From contig NW_020312817.1 of the NCBI RefSeq assembly GCF_003265705.1, positions 31,831,820 to 31,895,819 on the forward strand: 64,000 nucleotides of DNA, given 5' to 3'. The notes under the pieces are model-generated. The model saw only the letters and a program-made list of their open reading frames with translations. It made no database searches and was not told the origin of the DNA. The DNA is from Callorhinus ursinus. Its lineage: Eukaryota; Chordata; Mammalia; Carnivora; Otariidae. The translations under genes were made by a program, and so were the position numbers. Shown here piece after piece: positions 35,464-46,425 of this stretch (position 1 is its first letter; the number at the start of each line of letters is the position of its first letter).

Positions 35464-36692
35464 AAGTGCAAGACAATTATTTGGGCTAATGCTTCTGAAG
35501 GGTAATGGGATGGGGGTGGGAGTGGTTGGGGAGAGCCTTCAGATGCCAGTGCAGATCTTGCTATCTGGAAAGGGGAAGAGAGAAGAAAGGAGGATTGGGT
35601 AGGAAGAGCCTCCACTGTAGGGCATCTCAGAGAAAGTCTCTGCCCAGCTACTGAGCTCTAGAAGTTTGCCTTTTAAAAGAGTCCGACATTGGGTAGGAAT
35701 GGCTCAGCTCTCTAGCCATGCTCAGTCTTTAGTGGGGATCAGATCAGGGAGAGCATGGCCTCAACTTGAACCCTATGGTGGATCTCAAGGGCACAACAGC
35801 TACAGGCTGTCCTCTAGTCACACACCTGGCAGGTGCTTCTCTCTAGAAGGGAAACTGAGCAGCACACTCCGATGGCTGCCACACTGCCAAGATCTTCTCC
35901 TACTTCGTGCTTGCCTATTTGTTACCTTTCCCTTATGGCATCTTTTGACGAAAAGAGGCTTTACATTTTTAATGCAGTCAAATTTACCACTACTTTTCTT
36001 TATGGCTTGTTCTTTTTGTGTTTTCAGATAGTATTGCCTACACTGTGATCTTGAAAGTTTTCTATATTTGCTCCTAAAAGTCCGAAAGTTCTGCTTTTCA
36101 AATTTTTCACCTAGAATTTAATGGGTTCTTTTTGGTTTTGTGTTTCTGTATGCATTACCAAATTCCCAGTGCCATTAGTTGAACAATTCATTCTTTCTCC
36201 ATGGATCTGGATGTCACTCCTGTCACATATCAAGTCTTCACATGTAGAGGGACCTGTCTGGGGAACACCTATTCTGTTTCGTTGGTTCTATTTGTCTCTT
36301 TCTGGGCCAAGACTGCCTTAATTTAGTCAGTCTTAGAATCTTATAGGGCAAGTCACTCATCTTGTTTTCTTAAAAATTTTATAACTCTTTTGGCCCTTTG
36401 CTTTTTCGCAGCCAGGTTAGAATCATCTCATCTAGTTACAACACACAAAAAAACCCCTGCCTGGATATGGCTTGGTGTCACGTAGAATTTACAGATTAAT
36501 TTAGGAAAAATCGAAATGACCGTGAACCTTTGTATCATGAACACCTTATTCATCTATTGAAGAACACCTAAATAAATGAAGCTTTATCATTTTCTTCATA
36601 AAGATCATGCATACATTTTATTAGGTTCATTTCTGGTCCCTTATAGCTTTTGTTTCTTTTTTAGATGTTAGCTTTAAAAGCTTGTGTTTTCT

Positions 36693-37370
36693 TTTTCTTT
36701 CTTTTTTTTTTTACTTTTTTAAAATTCAATTAGCCAACGTATAGTACATCATTAGTTTCAGATGTAGAGTTCAATAATTCATTAGTCGTGTATAACACCT
36801 GGTGCTCATCACATCATATGCCCTCCTTAATGTCCATCACCCAGTTACCCCATCCCCCCACCCGCCTCCCCTCCAGCAACCCTCAGTTTGTTTCCTATAG
36901 TTAAGAATCTCTCATGGTTTGGGGCGCCTGGGTGGCTCAGTCGTTAAGCGTCTGCCTTCGGATCAGGTCATGATCCCAGGGTCCTGGGATCGAGTCCCAC
37001 ATCGGGCTCCCTGCTCGGCGGGAAGCCTGCTTCTCCCTCTCCCACTCCCCCTGCTGTGTCCCCTCTCTCGCGCTCTCTCTCTGTCAAATAAATAAAATAC
37101 AATCTTTAAAACAAAAAAAAGAATCTCTCGTGGTTTATCTCCCTCTCTGATTTCTTCCCATTCAGTTTTCCCTCCCTTCTCCTATGATCTTCTGCACTGT
37201 TTCTTATATTCCACATACGAGTGAAACCACATGACAATTGTCTTTCTCTGATGGACTTATTTCAGCATAATATGCTCCAGTTCCATCCACATCAATGTAA
37301 ATGGTAAATATTCATTCTTTCTGATGGCTGAGTAATATTCCATATATACATACACCACATCTTCTTTATC
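36693..37370 (-). mobile_element. Carnivore L1, 5'-truncated, antisense
   Basis: Starts with the reversed A tail (T-rich), then antisense 3' UTR ('ttagccaacgtatagtacatc', 'gccctccttaatgtccatcac', 'cccttctcctatgatcttctg'), up to 'ggctgagtaatattccatata' from the ORF2 end. Perfect 18-bp target-site duplication TAAAAGCTTGTGTTTTCT at 36675-36692 and 37371-37388. Removing the SINE leaves about 460 bp of L1. Confidence 0.95.
36921..37118 (+). repeat. Can-SINE (SINEC) inside an L1
   Basis: Plus-strand SINE with an intact 'ggggcgcctgggtggctcag' head and '(aaat)n' tail. Target-site duplication AAGAATCTCTCATGGTTT (36903-36920) against AAGAATCTCTCGTGGTTT (37119-37136), one mismatch in 18. Youngest layer at this locus. 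Confidence 0.97.
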
Positions 37371-37488
37371 TAAAAGCTTGTGTTTTCTAACAGTGATTGG
37401 TCATGAAAATGCAAAATGGTTTTTGTATAATGCCCTTCTATTCAGCAAACTTGATGCATCTCTTACAAGTTGTATGAGTCTCCTTTTT

Positions 37489-38364
37489 ACATAGCTCTAG
37501 AAAATCAGGATCCTCTGTACCCAAGGAAAATCCATCAGCAGGCTCTCACCCTTGGTGACCAAAGCAGGGGAGAGGCTCTCTGCTGACTCTCCTGGCTAAG
37601 CAGCAACACCCCCTTCTGGAGACCTGCCAGCGAGACAGAACTCTCTGGTGACATAGCTGTTGTGCTTGTTTAGATCAAACAAGGATCTGGACAGAGTGGC
37701 CTAGCTTGAGGTCAGCTTTACTGTTACAAAACAGAATGATCCCCAGGCAAAAGGCACAGAGCCAGCCGGGTTAGACAAGGGGCTGCCTGGATGACCTGAT
37801 TAAAAGATGTTGTTTCTTGATTGGCCACATCCACTCTGTCCTTCCACTCTCGCTACTTGAAAAGACCTTGGGGACATCAGAAAGCAGGCCAGGGGGAGGA
37901 GACAGCACTGCGTGGAGAAAGGGAGATAGAGTGAAGCCTGCCCCTCGCCCGGCCCACCCCCACTGAGCTCTCAAGCTGTTTCCAAACTAGGCTCCACCTC
38001 CAGTGTCCATCCGGCCTGGCTGCTGGAGGACAGTTGGGCAGCTTTGAGAGGCCTATGTGAGGCCAGGAAGATGTGTTTTGTGGACCATTGGCTTTGGGTT
38101 CATCTGAAGTAGAATCTGGAGAGAGACAGAGACAGAGAGAGACAGAGAGAGGATGAAAAGGTGAAGCCCATTCGGTGGGCATAGGGCCTCTTATCAGCCC
38201 TCAGCTGTCTCCACAAACAGTCCTGAGGTGAGGTGACTTTTCCAGAGATCCCATTTTATCTCTTCTCTCATTTCTCCATGGCCTATTGGGGTGTATAGGG
38301 TCCTGATGACTTCATGTGAAGGCCTAGGTTTTATTTCCATATCCATCAAAGCTGTGAGCCAGTG
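37489..38364. other. Unassigned, with (GA) tract
   Basis: GA/CAGAGA tract at 38,117-38,152. No gene or named repeat. Confidence 0.45.
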
Positions 38365-38580
38365 GGGCACAGTGAAAAATGAATATGCTTTGAGTCAGAC
38401 AAATCTGAATTAGAATCCCCATGTGGTCTCAAGCATGGTATAGTCAACTCTTCTGAGCTTTGGTCTCTCTCTGCCTGAGGAAGAAGAAAATATTTTCTTT
38501 GTGGGTTTGGTCAGATGATTAAATTAAATCATGTACATCACACCAGAGAGGATGCCTGATAAAGGTGTTTGAGTCCTTGG
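38365..38580 (+). repeat. MIR SINE
   Basis: 'gctttgagtcagacaaatctg', 'aattagaatccccatgtgg', 'caactcttctgagctttggtc' follow the sense MIR; the right part is A-rich and diverged. Confidence 0.65.
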
Positions 38581-38739
38581 ATGGTTTGTGAGGAAATTGC
38601 TAGATCACTTCTCTGGTTTAATGGAGTGTTGGGTACTTGCCAATCTCACCTCTTTTCCAGCAAACCGGGAAACACGAGTTCCCCTGAAGTGAGCAGCCAC
38701 CACATACGATGTTGTGTGCTCAGGATGGAGTTCATGTGC

Positions 38740-38895
38740 AGATGTTAACCCATTTTATCCTTAGGCCAGCTCTGTGATGTGCACAGAGTAGATATTCTGG
38801 CTGTGCTGCAAATGAAGAAGTTGAGGTCCAGAGAAGCAGCGTGACTTCCCGAAGTTGGAGACAGGACACAGAAGAACTGAGATAAGCTCTGTGCT
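38740..38895 (-). repeat. MIR SINE
   Basis: 'acccattttatccttaggcc', 'atgaagaagttgaggtccaga' and 'gaagcagcgtgacttcccg' fit the antisense MIR core. Confidence 0.6.
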
Positions 38896-40552
38896 CCGTG
38901 GAAGCCTTTGCTGACCTTGGCCCCACTGGGTCATTTCCCTTCTTCTTTCCTGGCAACCTAGTTCCAGACCTCAGGTAACCCCATGGTTTTTAGCTAAGCT
39001 CCAGGGCAGTCCTGACTTCTCATTTTCAGATGACAAATTAAGTATTTCAATTGCCAGGAGCAACAGTTCACCAACTTCCATGACCCTCCCGGTCTCTGGT
39101 GTTTTCCTGCCAACAGGAATTGACTGAAAAGCTATTGTTTTTCTTATTCTTGCTTTTCAGGGGAACTCCTATTCTGTATAAAGTCCCTGAGCTGGAATGT
39201 GCAGTCAGATAAAGGTAGAAAGGAAAGAAAGGTTAGTAGGAAGAAAAAGAGGGGCAAGAGCAACTCTTTATAGGAATTGGCAAATCATTATTTAAAGCAA
39301 AAATGATTGTTTTTCATATACTGACTTATAATTTCTGTGCACTTGTATGGCTTCCCCCATTCATCTGTAAGGTTCTGGAGGGAGAAAGTGTGTGTATGTG
39401 TGTATGTCTATTTGTCCATCTGTGTCTGTATTTAATCTTCTATGGCACCTGGCCTGGTATCTAACACATAAACAACTACCCCATAGAAGGAAGGATCTGG
39501 TGGCCCATCTTTCCGGAAACGCCTTCTCCTCTGGCTTTCAGTTATGCCTGACACTTACACCATGACTGTCTCCACCTCTTAGAGGGCTCTTCCCGTTGAC
39601 TAGGTTAACTGGGTCCTCCCCACTGTCCACAGAGTTGAGTAGAATACTACGAGAGAGGACCTGTGATGAATTAGGTCAAGGGAACTGTTGATAGCATGGG
39701 ACTGTCAGTCCTGTGAGAGACCCAGCCGGGGATATGCTCCTGGGACATGCAGCATGGATGGCTCTGGCCTCGTAGGAAGAAGAGAAATCGCTCCACAAGG
39801 AGAAACCCTGAGAAGGCAAACATGGCTCACGCCATCATCTGTCAGGATTAGCTTGACCTGGGTCTGGTTCCACACTGCAGCCTGGGCCACAAGGCAGAGC
39901 AGCACTCCATGGCTCCTGTGTGAATCGAGCTGACAACCCCAGTCTCGTTCCTTTGGTCCCCAACAAAATCGCGCTGGACAACTACAGACCTCTGCAGAGC
40001 ACTAAATGCTCTAGAGCAAGGGCTGCCCATGGCCTCAATCCATCAGGACAAGACAAGAGGCTACTGACGTATGTGTTTCTTATTGGTCTGTTTGCCGGTT
40101 CACTGTTTTGGTCATTGGTTTATTCACTCATTTGCTCCTTGATTCTCTCATTTAGCCACTCATTCAGTAACATGCTTATCCCTGCTTTGTTCCAAAATGG
40201 ATCTAAGGTGAAACCAATTTATCCCAAAGAGGGCATTTTTAAGGAGCAGACAACGGGGTGTGGACAAATAAACAGACAGTTACAATACAATTGCACACCC
40301 GTTGTCTTCCTAGTGATCATGGCTGAGCATTCTTACTATCAGTCAGTCCCTAAACACTGCAAAAATTTGTTTTCATAGCTGTTTATATTCTGTGTATTCT
40401 AATGACATCTCACTAATTGTCATGCCGTTCCTCAACAACCAAAAATTGCTCCCCAGATTAAGGCTGATGCAGCGGCAGCCCCCTGCCCCCCACCCTCAGC
40501 CTTTGTTGTCTGAAAACCTGCTCCTCCTACCCAAACAATGGCCTTGGGATTT
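38896..40552. other. Unassigned sequence
   Basis: A TG/TATG-rich stretch at 39,386-39,430. 40,070-40,380 contains a 152-codon ORF with many hydrophobic residues and no known homolog. No gene supported. Confidence 0.45.
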
Positions 40553-40561
40553 TGCTCTCTC

Positions 40562-40754
40562 TCTCTTTTTTTTTTTTGTAAAGATTTTATTTATTCATTT
40601 GAAAGAGAGAGACTGAGTGGGAGGGGGTAGGGCAGAGGGGGAAGCAGACTCCCCGCTGAGCAGGGAGCCCGATGTGGGACTCGATCCCAGGACCCTGGGA
40701 CCATGACCTGAACCGAAGGCAGACCCTTAACCAACTGAGCCACCCAGGCGCCCC
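40562..40754 (-). repeat. Can-SINE (SINEC)
   Basis: Minus-strand SINE, T tail at left, 'gagccacccaggcgcccc' head at right. Target-site duplication TGCTCTCTC at 40553-40561 and 40755-40763 (9 bp perfect; may be longer within CT-rich DNA). Confidence 0.94.
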
Positions 40755-40763
40755 TGCTCTCTC

Positions 40764-41699
40764 CTTTCAAACAGAAGAACTTACAAACACGTCAATGAGA
40801 ATGAATGTTAAAGCAATCGGTAGACAATTTTTAAATGCAACTTCAAACTACAGGCAAAAGGCAACATTTGCAGAGATTCCCTTCCAGGTCTAGTTCCCAT
40901 TAGCTCAGTGAGAGTCCTTTGTTTAGCTTCCCTCCACCCTGGGCACAAGCCAGGGTTTCTGCCTTCACTGAGAAGCTGCTGGTGAACCAGGACTTCTCTG
41001 GGTTTACTCAGAAAGAGACCCTTGTTCTCTTGACCTTCCACGTCTCATGAAAGAGCTGACTCCAAGCTAAGTCCTGTCCAGAGGACTATGGGAAATGCAT
41101 TTAATCTCAGAGCAAGAGCTTTCTGCTGGGGAAATAGGGATTCCGCTGCCTGCCCTGCCCTTCTCCTCAGGCTGGCTGGGAGACGCCGAGCCCTGTGAAG
41201 CGCACACCTGTGTCAAGAGAGAGAGGAGTCCTCCTCACATACCCTTCTTCTGCTGCTTCTCTTTGTTCTGTGTTCACCTGCACCCTGGAGGTTTTGCTGT
41301 GGTCAAGATAAGTCGGATCACTCTGCAGAAGTCCACGGCCACTCTTGGCTTGCTTTTCATTTTCGCTTGGCCTTGTTCTGTATTAAATGACCCTGATACT
41401 TTTTCTTCCCACTTGCTCCAAACATCCTAGGTACTTTAAGTGGGGTATTTGGTGCCCCAAACATTCGTTACAACGTGAAGAAGAGGAGGAACAGACGTCT
41501 GTATAAACCAACATAAGAATGAAGCCAATCTCAGGTGCTGGGGTTGCGAGTCAAACCCTGCGATCCTCCAGCTACAAGTGACATATGAGACTACCCAGGC
41601 CAATCCCTTGCCTTTGATGGATGGAGACCCCTGGCTCCAGGTCACACGAGTTAGTGAAAACCAAGACCCGGGAGGCACTCTCTTTGTCTCTCCAGTCAC
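40764..41699. other. Unassigned sequence
   Basis: No repeat or gene recognised. A 111-codon ORF (41095-41430, +) has no known family. Confidence 0.45.
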
Positions 41700-41885
41700 A
41701 GACTGAGGGTAATGGCCAGCATTTGTACATTGAGCTTTAAATATGTCTGAATGGGTTTGAATTTATTCTCTCATTTCATCTCCTCAACATGTCACCTTTG
41801 TCAGATGAGGGGGAAATCGGGCCAGGGAAAGATAAATGACTTCCTTGTGGTCATTCACAAAGTCAGTGTCTGGGTTGTATGTAGT
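41700..41885 (-). repeat. MIR SINE
   Basis: 'gaatttattctctcatttcat', 'cagatgagggggaaatcggg', 'agataaatgacttccttgtgg' and 'cacaaagtcagtgtctgggtt' match antisense MIR. Confidence 0.6.
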
Positions 41886-42127
41886 GTCTGGGTCCTGGAA
41901 TCCTAGAGCCTGAGCTTCCCAACAGCTGGTTTTAATAGCAATTAGAACATTTGCTGGACGGAGTGAGAGCAGAACTCTCGACTAAAGAAGCCTGGTGATT
42001 TATGAGGAAGTCCGGGCACGTCAGATGGCATTACCCTTATACATCTTAGCTTGAAGTAAAGAAAGGTCTCTCCCATCTGGGCTGAGAGCCAATTTACTCT
42101 TCAATGCAATGGAAGGATCTAGCAAAG
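41886..42127. other. Unassigned sequence
   Basis: Nothing recognised. Confidence 0.4.
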
Positions 42128-42300
42128 CAGTTCTCAAAGTATGGTCTCCAGACCAGCAGCACCAGTGTCCCCCAGGGGATTATTAGAAATGCAAATTCCC
42201 CAACCAGTTAGATCAGAAACCCTGGGAGTGGGGCCCATAGTCTGTGTTTTAACAAGCCTTGGGAGGATTCTGATGCATGCTCCGGGTTTGAGGGCATACG
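42128..42300 (+). mobile_element. MER5A (hAT-Charlie MITE)
   Basis: 'gcagttctcaaagtatggtct', 'ccagaccagcagcaccagtgt', 'ttagaaatgcaaattcccca', 'agaaaccctgggagtggggcc' and 'gtgttttaacaagccttgg' run in MER5A order. Confidence 0.9.
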
Positions 42301-42408
42301 CTCAAAGAGCAATATTCTCAAGTTCTGGTCCCGGGAGCCCAGCCTCAGGATCTCCAGAGGGAGCTTCTGAAATAGGTAATTGGAGATGCAATAAAAGAAC
42401 CAGAGTTT

Positions 42409-42618
42409 GGGGCACCTGGGTGGCTCAGTCGGGTAAGCGTCTGCTTTGGCTCAGGTCATGATCCCAGGATCCTGGGATCGAGTCCCTCATCGAGTCCCAC
42501 ATCAGGCTCCCTGCTCAGTGGGGAGCCTGCTTCTCCCTCTGCCTGCTGTTGCCCCTGCTTGTGCTCTCTCTCTCTCTCTCTCCGACAAATAAATAAATAA
42601 AATCTTAAAAAAAAAAAA
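42409..42618 (+). repeat. Can-SINE (SINEC) with duplicated B-box segment
   Basis: Plus-strand SINE with a tandem 12-bp duplication in the body (ATCGAGTCCC at 42477-42486 and again at 42489-42498), which repeats the pol III B-box region. Perfect 16-bp target-site duplication AAAAGAACCAGAGTTT at 42393-42408 and 42619-42634. Confidence 0.96.
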
Positions 42619-42639
42619 AAAAGAACCAGAGTTTACTCC

Positions 42640-42855
42640 TTCCAGCCAGCATTTCCCAAACTGGCCTAACCTTAAGTATTACTGTGGACCTCTTGGAAAA
42701 ACCAGTGTCCTGGCCCCTGCCCTGGGGGATTAAGAATTAGCATGGGAGAGAATAGTTGACACAGCCAGGCTCCGATTAGATGCACCCCCCGCCCACCCCC
42801 GGGGGGGGGGGCATGTCCACTCATCCAAACTCACTTGAGAATTATTGATCTGGGG
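42640..42855 (+). mobile_element. MER5-like hAT MITE
   Basis: 'cagcatttcccaaactggcct', 'aaccttaagtattactgtgg' and the end 'tcacttgagaattattgatct' resemble a MER5B/MER58-type element. The middle is broken by C/G runs at 42,785-42,810. Confidence 0.5.
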
Positions 42856-42962
42856 CTCCAGCAACCACTGGTTTACTTATAACTTACACCTCAGCCCAAC
42901 ACCATTCGCCTCTAGGAGGGAATCCACTGGCTGGTCTGACATTCAGCAAATAAGTATTATTC
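42856..42962. other. Unassigned sequence
   Basis: Short single-copy-like linker. Confidence 0.4.
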
Positions 42963-42979
42963 AAAACCTATTGTGTCTT

Positions 42980-43188
42980 GATATGAGGAATTCTTAATCT
43001 CAGGAACAAACTGAGGGTTCTAGAGGGGAGGAGGGTAGGGGGATGGGTTAGCCTGGTGATGGGTATTAAAGAGGGCACGTTCTGCACGGAGCACTGGGTG
43101 TTATGCACAAACAATGAATCATGGAACAGTACACCAAAACAAATTATGTAATATATGGTGATTAACATAACAATAAAAAATTTAAAAA
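42980..43188 (+). mobile_element. Carnivore L1 3' UTR, strongly 5'-truncated
   Basis: 'cttaatctcaggaacaaactg', 'ggtgatgggtattaaagaggg', 'gagcactgggtgttatgcaca' and 'atatatggtgattaacataac' then an A tail. Perfect target-site duplication AAAACCTATTGTGTCTT at 42963-42979 and 43189-43205. Only ~200 bp copied. Confidence 0.95.
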
Positions 43189-43205
43189 AAAACCTATTGT
43201 GTCTT

Positions 43206-43499
43206 TTTTAAGCCCAAGAGAGTACCAAAAAAACTTTTTTAAATACAAATTTCTGCCTCTGATCATTTTTAGGGTTAATTATGGATGGATCAAACAAAGA
43301 GCAGCCCAGAGAGACCCCCAAAAGCAAAGCATTCCATCAGGATAGAGAAAAGACTGTTGGCAAACTCAGGAAGAAGAGGGAAAGAGGGACAAGAAGATGG
43401 AGTTGAGCAGAGAAGCGGAGATTTCATGGAAAACGAACGAAGATTCTGGCCCATTAGACTCATGGTGGTTAAACCTGTAGGATTTTGACGCTGCCTAAT
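43206..43499. other. Unassigned sequence
   Basis: Nothing recognised. A 67-codon ORF (43285-43488) is rich in charged residues and low in conviction. Confidence 0.4.
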
Positions 43500-43640
43500 T
43501 GAAGCACCAGTCCCTTTCTAAGAGGCAGTTGACTCAACATTTTGAGCCTTAGTTTCCCCACCTGTAAATAGGCTAATGGTACCTCTCCTGAAGAGTCATG
43601 AGGAGCCAGTGCATGAGGTAGTTGGTGTTTTCCCAGGCTT
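43500..43640 (+). repeat. MIR SINE fragment
   Basis: 'ttgactcaacattttgagcct', 'tagtttccccacctgtaaata' and 'aatggtacctctcctgaag' match the sense MIR core and right part. Confidence 0.65.
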
Positions 43641-43716
43641 CATTAGCCGGTGTGGTCACGGTGACAAGAAGCACTCTGTCAGTGGGAACTACTGTAGGAT
43701 TCTAAACACCTCCTTT

Positions 43717-43942
43717 TGGAGGACCTGGGTGGTTCAGTCGCTTAAGCGTCTGCCTTCGGCTCAGGTCATGGTCCAAGGGTCCTGGGATCGAGCCCTGCGT
43801 CGGGCTCCCTGCTCCGCGGGAAGCCTGCTTCTCCCTCTCCCTCTGCTCCTCCCCCCAGGTTGTGCACGCACGCACGCGCCCACACACACACTCTCTCTCC
43901 TCTCTCTCAAATAAATAAAATCTTTAAAAATTAAAAAAAACA
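43717..43942 (+). repeat. Can-SINE (SINEC), first of a tandem pair
   Basis: Plus-strand SINE whose CT region has partly become a CACG/CA run (43,866-43,890). Its left target duplication TAAACACCTCCTTT (43703-43716) has its partner only after the second SINE (44162-44175). Confidence 0.93.
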
Positions 43943-44161
43943 GGGGTGCCTGGGTGGCTCAGTTGGTTGGGCGTCTGCCTTCAGCTGGAGTCATGACCCC
44001 AAGGTCCTGGGATCGAGCCCCGCATCGGGCTCCCTGCTCATCGGGCAGCCTGCTTCTCCCTCTGCCTGCCTCTCTCCTTGCTTGTGCTCCCTCTCTCTCA
44101 AATAAATAAAAATAATAATAATAAAATAAAAAATTAAAATTAAAAAATAAAAATAAAAAAG
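43943..44161 (+). repeat. Can-SINE (SINEC), second of a tandem pair
   Basis: Complete plus-strand SINE starting directly in the A-rich tail of the first and ending in an (AAT)n/(AAAT)n tail. It has no separate duplication that can be told apart in the A-rich context. Confidence 0.93.
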
Positions 44162-44175
44162 TAAACACCTCCTTT

Positions 44176-44730
44176 GGCAGAAATCATTCCAATATAATAT
44201 CTAATTTATCACCTCTAACTCAAGAGACAGGCTGTATGCTTGTAGACCATCCCTATGATTATAAGTCCTGTTCATAACTTACTTTAAAACCAGACACCAC
44301 ACACCAATGAATAACATTTATACAGCTCTTCTTATCCGAATTGATGAATGGAGAGGGGCAGATCAGCAAGGAACCCACTCCAGGGATGGTGGGGCCCTCT
44401 TGGGCACAATGGGTGCTCACGTCTGCCTTTTGGCTCAGTTTGAACTCAGCAGCTCTTAATCCCAGGCACACTCTGCTCGCAGCCCTCAACTGGATGGAGC
44501 AAGCTCCTTCCAAGGGTTCTCTCAGCATCTCCTGCTGTTCCTAAGGCCGTTTCCCTTTCCCCACCCCCGCCTCACCTCACTACTCCAGGCAAAACAAGTT
44601 AAGTTGATTAGGGAAGAGACAAGGTTGACAAGAATTTTATTTTTTCTGGGAGGCCTCCTGGAGAGGGGCAGTCCAGCACTCTGAGCTAGAGCAGGTAACA
44701 GACTATGAGTTGGTTAATGGGTGACTCTCC
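44176..44730. other. Unassigned sequence
   Basis: No gene or repeat recognised. Confidence 0.45.
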
Positions 44731-44925
44731 ACTGGTGGTTCTCAGATTTGAGCGAGCATCAGGATTCCCTGGCGGGCTTGTTCTAACACACTGCTGGGCC
44801 CCCTCACTCCGAATTCCTAATTCCATAGTCTGCAGTGGGACCTGAGCATTTGCCTTTCTAACAAGCTGCCCCGTGATGCTGATGTTGCTGGTTCCCAGAC
44901 CATACTTTGAAGAACACCACTCTAC
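44731..44925 (-). mobile_element. MER5A (hAT-Charlie MITE)
   Basis: 'tggtggttctcagatttgagc', 'gagcatcaggattccctggcg', 'acactgctgggccccctcact', 'tttgcctttctaacaagctgc' and 'gatgctgatgttgctggttcc' give the reverse-complement MER5A end to end. Confidence 0.9.
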
Positions 44926-46235
44926 AGTTTGGAGAAAGAAACCATGACTTATGAGAAGCTATCTCCTATCATAGAAAAGTCACATTGAAAGATACTCTCC
45001 TCCATGTGAGTTGTAATGAGGGCTGGAAGAAAGCATAAAATAATGTCACTAAGTAGGCATTAGATCATTTTGATTATGTCACCTTATGGTCCCGATCACC
45101 AGTGCACAGCATTCCGTTTCTTGCTTATGAGCATGATGGTCATCTCATAATTTTGTCTTTAATTTATGGAGAACTTGGTATCCAGTATAATAGGAGGGTT
45201 ACTTGAATGACCCATTGGCCCAAAAGCATCTCCTGCTTTCTGAGAAATTTCCAACATCAGAATCACCAAGTCAGGGATGGGATGCCTGGAACTACACAAG
45301 GAACTCAACAGGGAATCAAGAATACCTCTGGTCTTCTCTCACTGAGCTTGGAAACATTCATTAAATTAGTTTGTTAACACTTTGGTGCTGAGATAGTGAG
45401 ATGCAAAGTTGTATAGGTAGAACCATGGCTAAAACTGGCTCCAAGGAAAATGAGGTGGGGCAGAGGGTGGCCCGAAGACGGTGTGAGGGTGTCTGCCCCA
45501 GGACAAAGGAGGAAAGAGTCACTGAAATACAGTTATGGGGAGGTGTGGAGGGACCTGTTTTTGTGTACTGCCATCTTGATGATCAAAGTGGTTGCCAGAC
45601 ACAAAAGAGAGGAGTGAAGATGAGAGAAAAACAGCTCCTGACGGCTCCAAAGGGAAGTCAGTAGGAACATTAATGACTTGGCTCCTGACCAGCTCTGTTT
45701 AAGTCACAAGAGCCTCATCTCTCCCTCGTGTATTGTCCCAGTTCTCGTCCTGTACGCAGGAAGGCAGGTTTTCTGTATAGGTCACTCCACAAGGAGGCTG
45801 GGTCACTTATTTCCGGGAGGATGTGGTACAGGTCCATGGAGGGAGAAGATAGACAGCTCAACCTCAGATAGAAATATGTACCCTGAAATTGGAGACACCT
45901 TTTGCGAATTCCCGCGGAGACTTGTATCCGATGACTGAGGACAAGATGGCAAACACAGGCACCTCTGTAAGCAGCGTCCAGGGCATGCTTGCTCCCCGGG
46001 GCAGCCTCCTTGGGCCTAGAAGCCAGTTTTTCATGTAAAAATCTTGCCTGGAAAGGACTATTTCCTTTTTGCAGGCTCAGGAGAGGCTTCTGGGCGAGCT
46101 CAGTGCCTTAGTGGACAACAACACACTCAAAGAGGGGGATTCAAGTGCTGGAAACGGACGGATAAGCTTAGGGGCTGAACACACAGAAGGCTGAGGGCTA
46201 CACCGATAGAGGCTTTTGAATATATCAAAGAAACT
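44926..46235. other. Unassigned sequence
   Basis: No gene or confident repeat. Two adjacent plus-strand ORFs (45401-45664, 45678-45938) of 86-87 codons have no recognisable domains. Confidence 0.45.
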
Positions 46236-46425
46236 AATTTTGCCACATTCTGCTCACAAGCCAGGCACTTTGCTGGCTCATGGTCCTCACCAGGCAAAGG
46301 TACAGACCCAGGCTCAGAGCTAAGTCACTTGCCTGAGGTCCCCCAGCTGGTAGTGACAGAACCACGGCTTGTCTGACTTGAGGCTCCTCCCACCATGTCG
46401 CCTTCAGGGGGAACAATAGGAGAGT
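46236..46425 (-). repeat. MIR SINE
   Basis: 'ccaggctcagagctaagtcac', 'ttgcctgaggtcccccagctg' and 'gtagtgacagaaccacggctt' follow antisense MIR. Confidence 0.65.

Larger units (their letters stand above)
34590..37488 (-). repeat. Ancient L1 (L1M-type), antisense, with nested inserts
   Basis: Antisense L1 text: 'tgtgttcatccatttttctct', 'gtagacatttaggttgtcc', 'ccctcccaccaacagcacgta', 'tttacatttccctgactac', 'gataccagtccttggtcattt', then after inserts 'aaatttaccactacttttctt', 'tctggggaacacctattct', resuming at 37,389. It hosts a SINE at 35,263, and at 36,693-37,370 a younger L1 that itself hosts a SINE. ORF2 is destroyed. Confidence 0.8.

Noticed and set aside
36921..37118. tRNA-like segment of the SINE as a tRNA-Lys gene
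   Set aside because: Only A- and B-box-like sequence survives; the tRNA-derived head is fused to a CT-rich body and A tail, and cannot fold as a cloverleaf.
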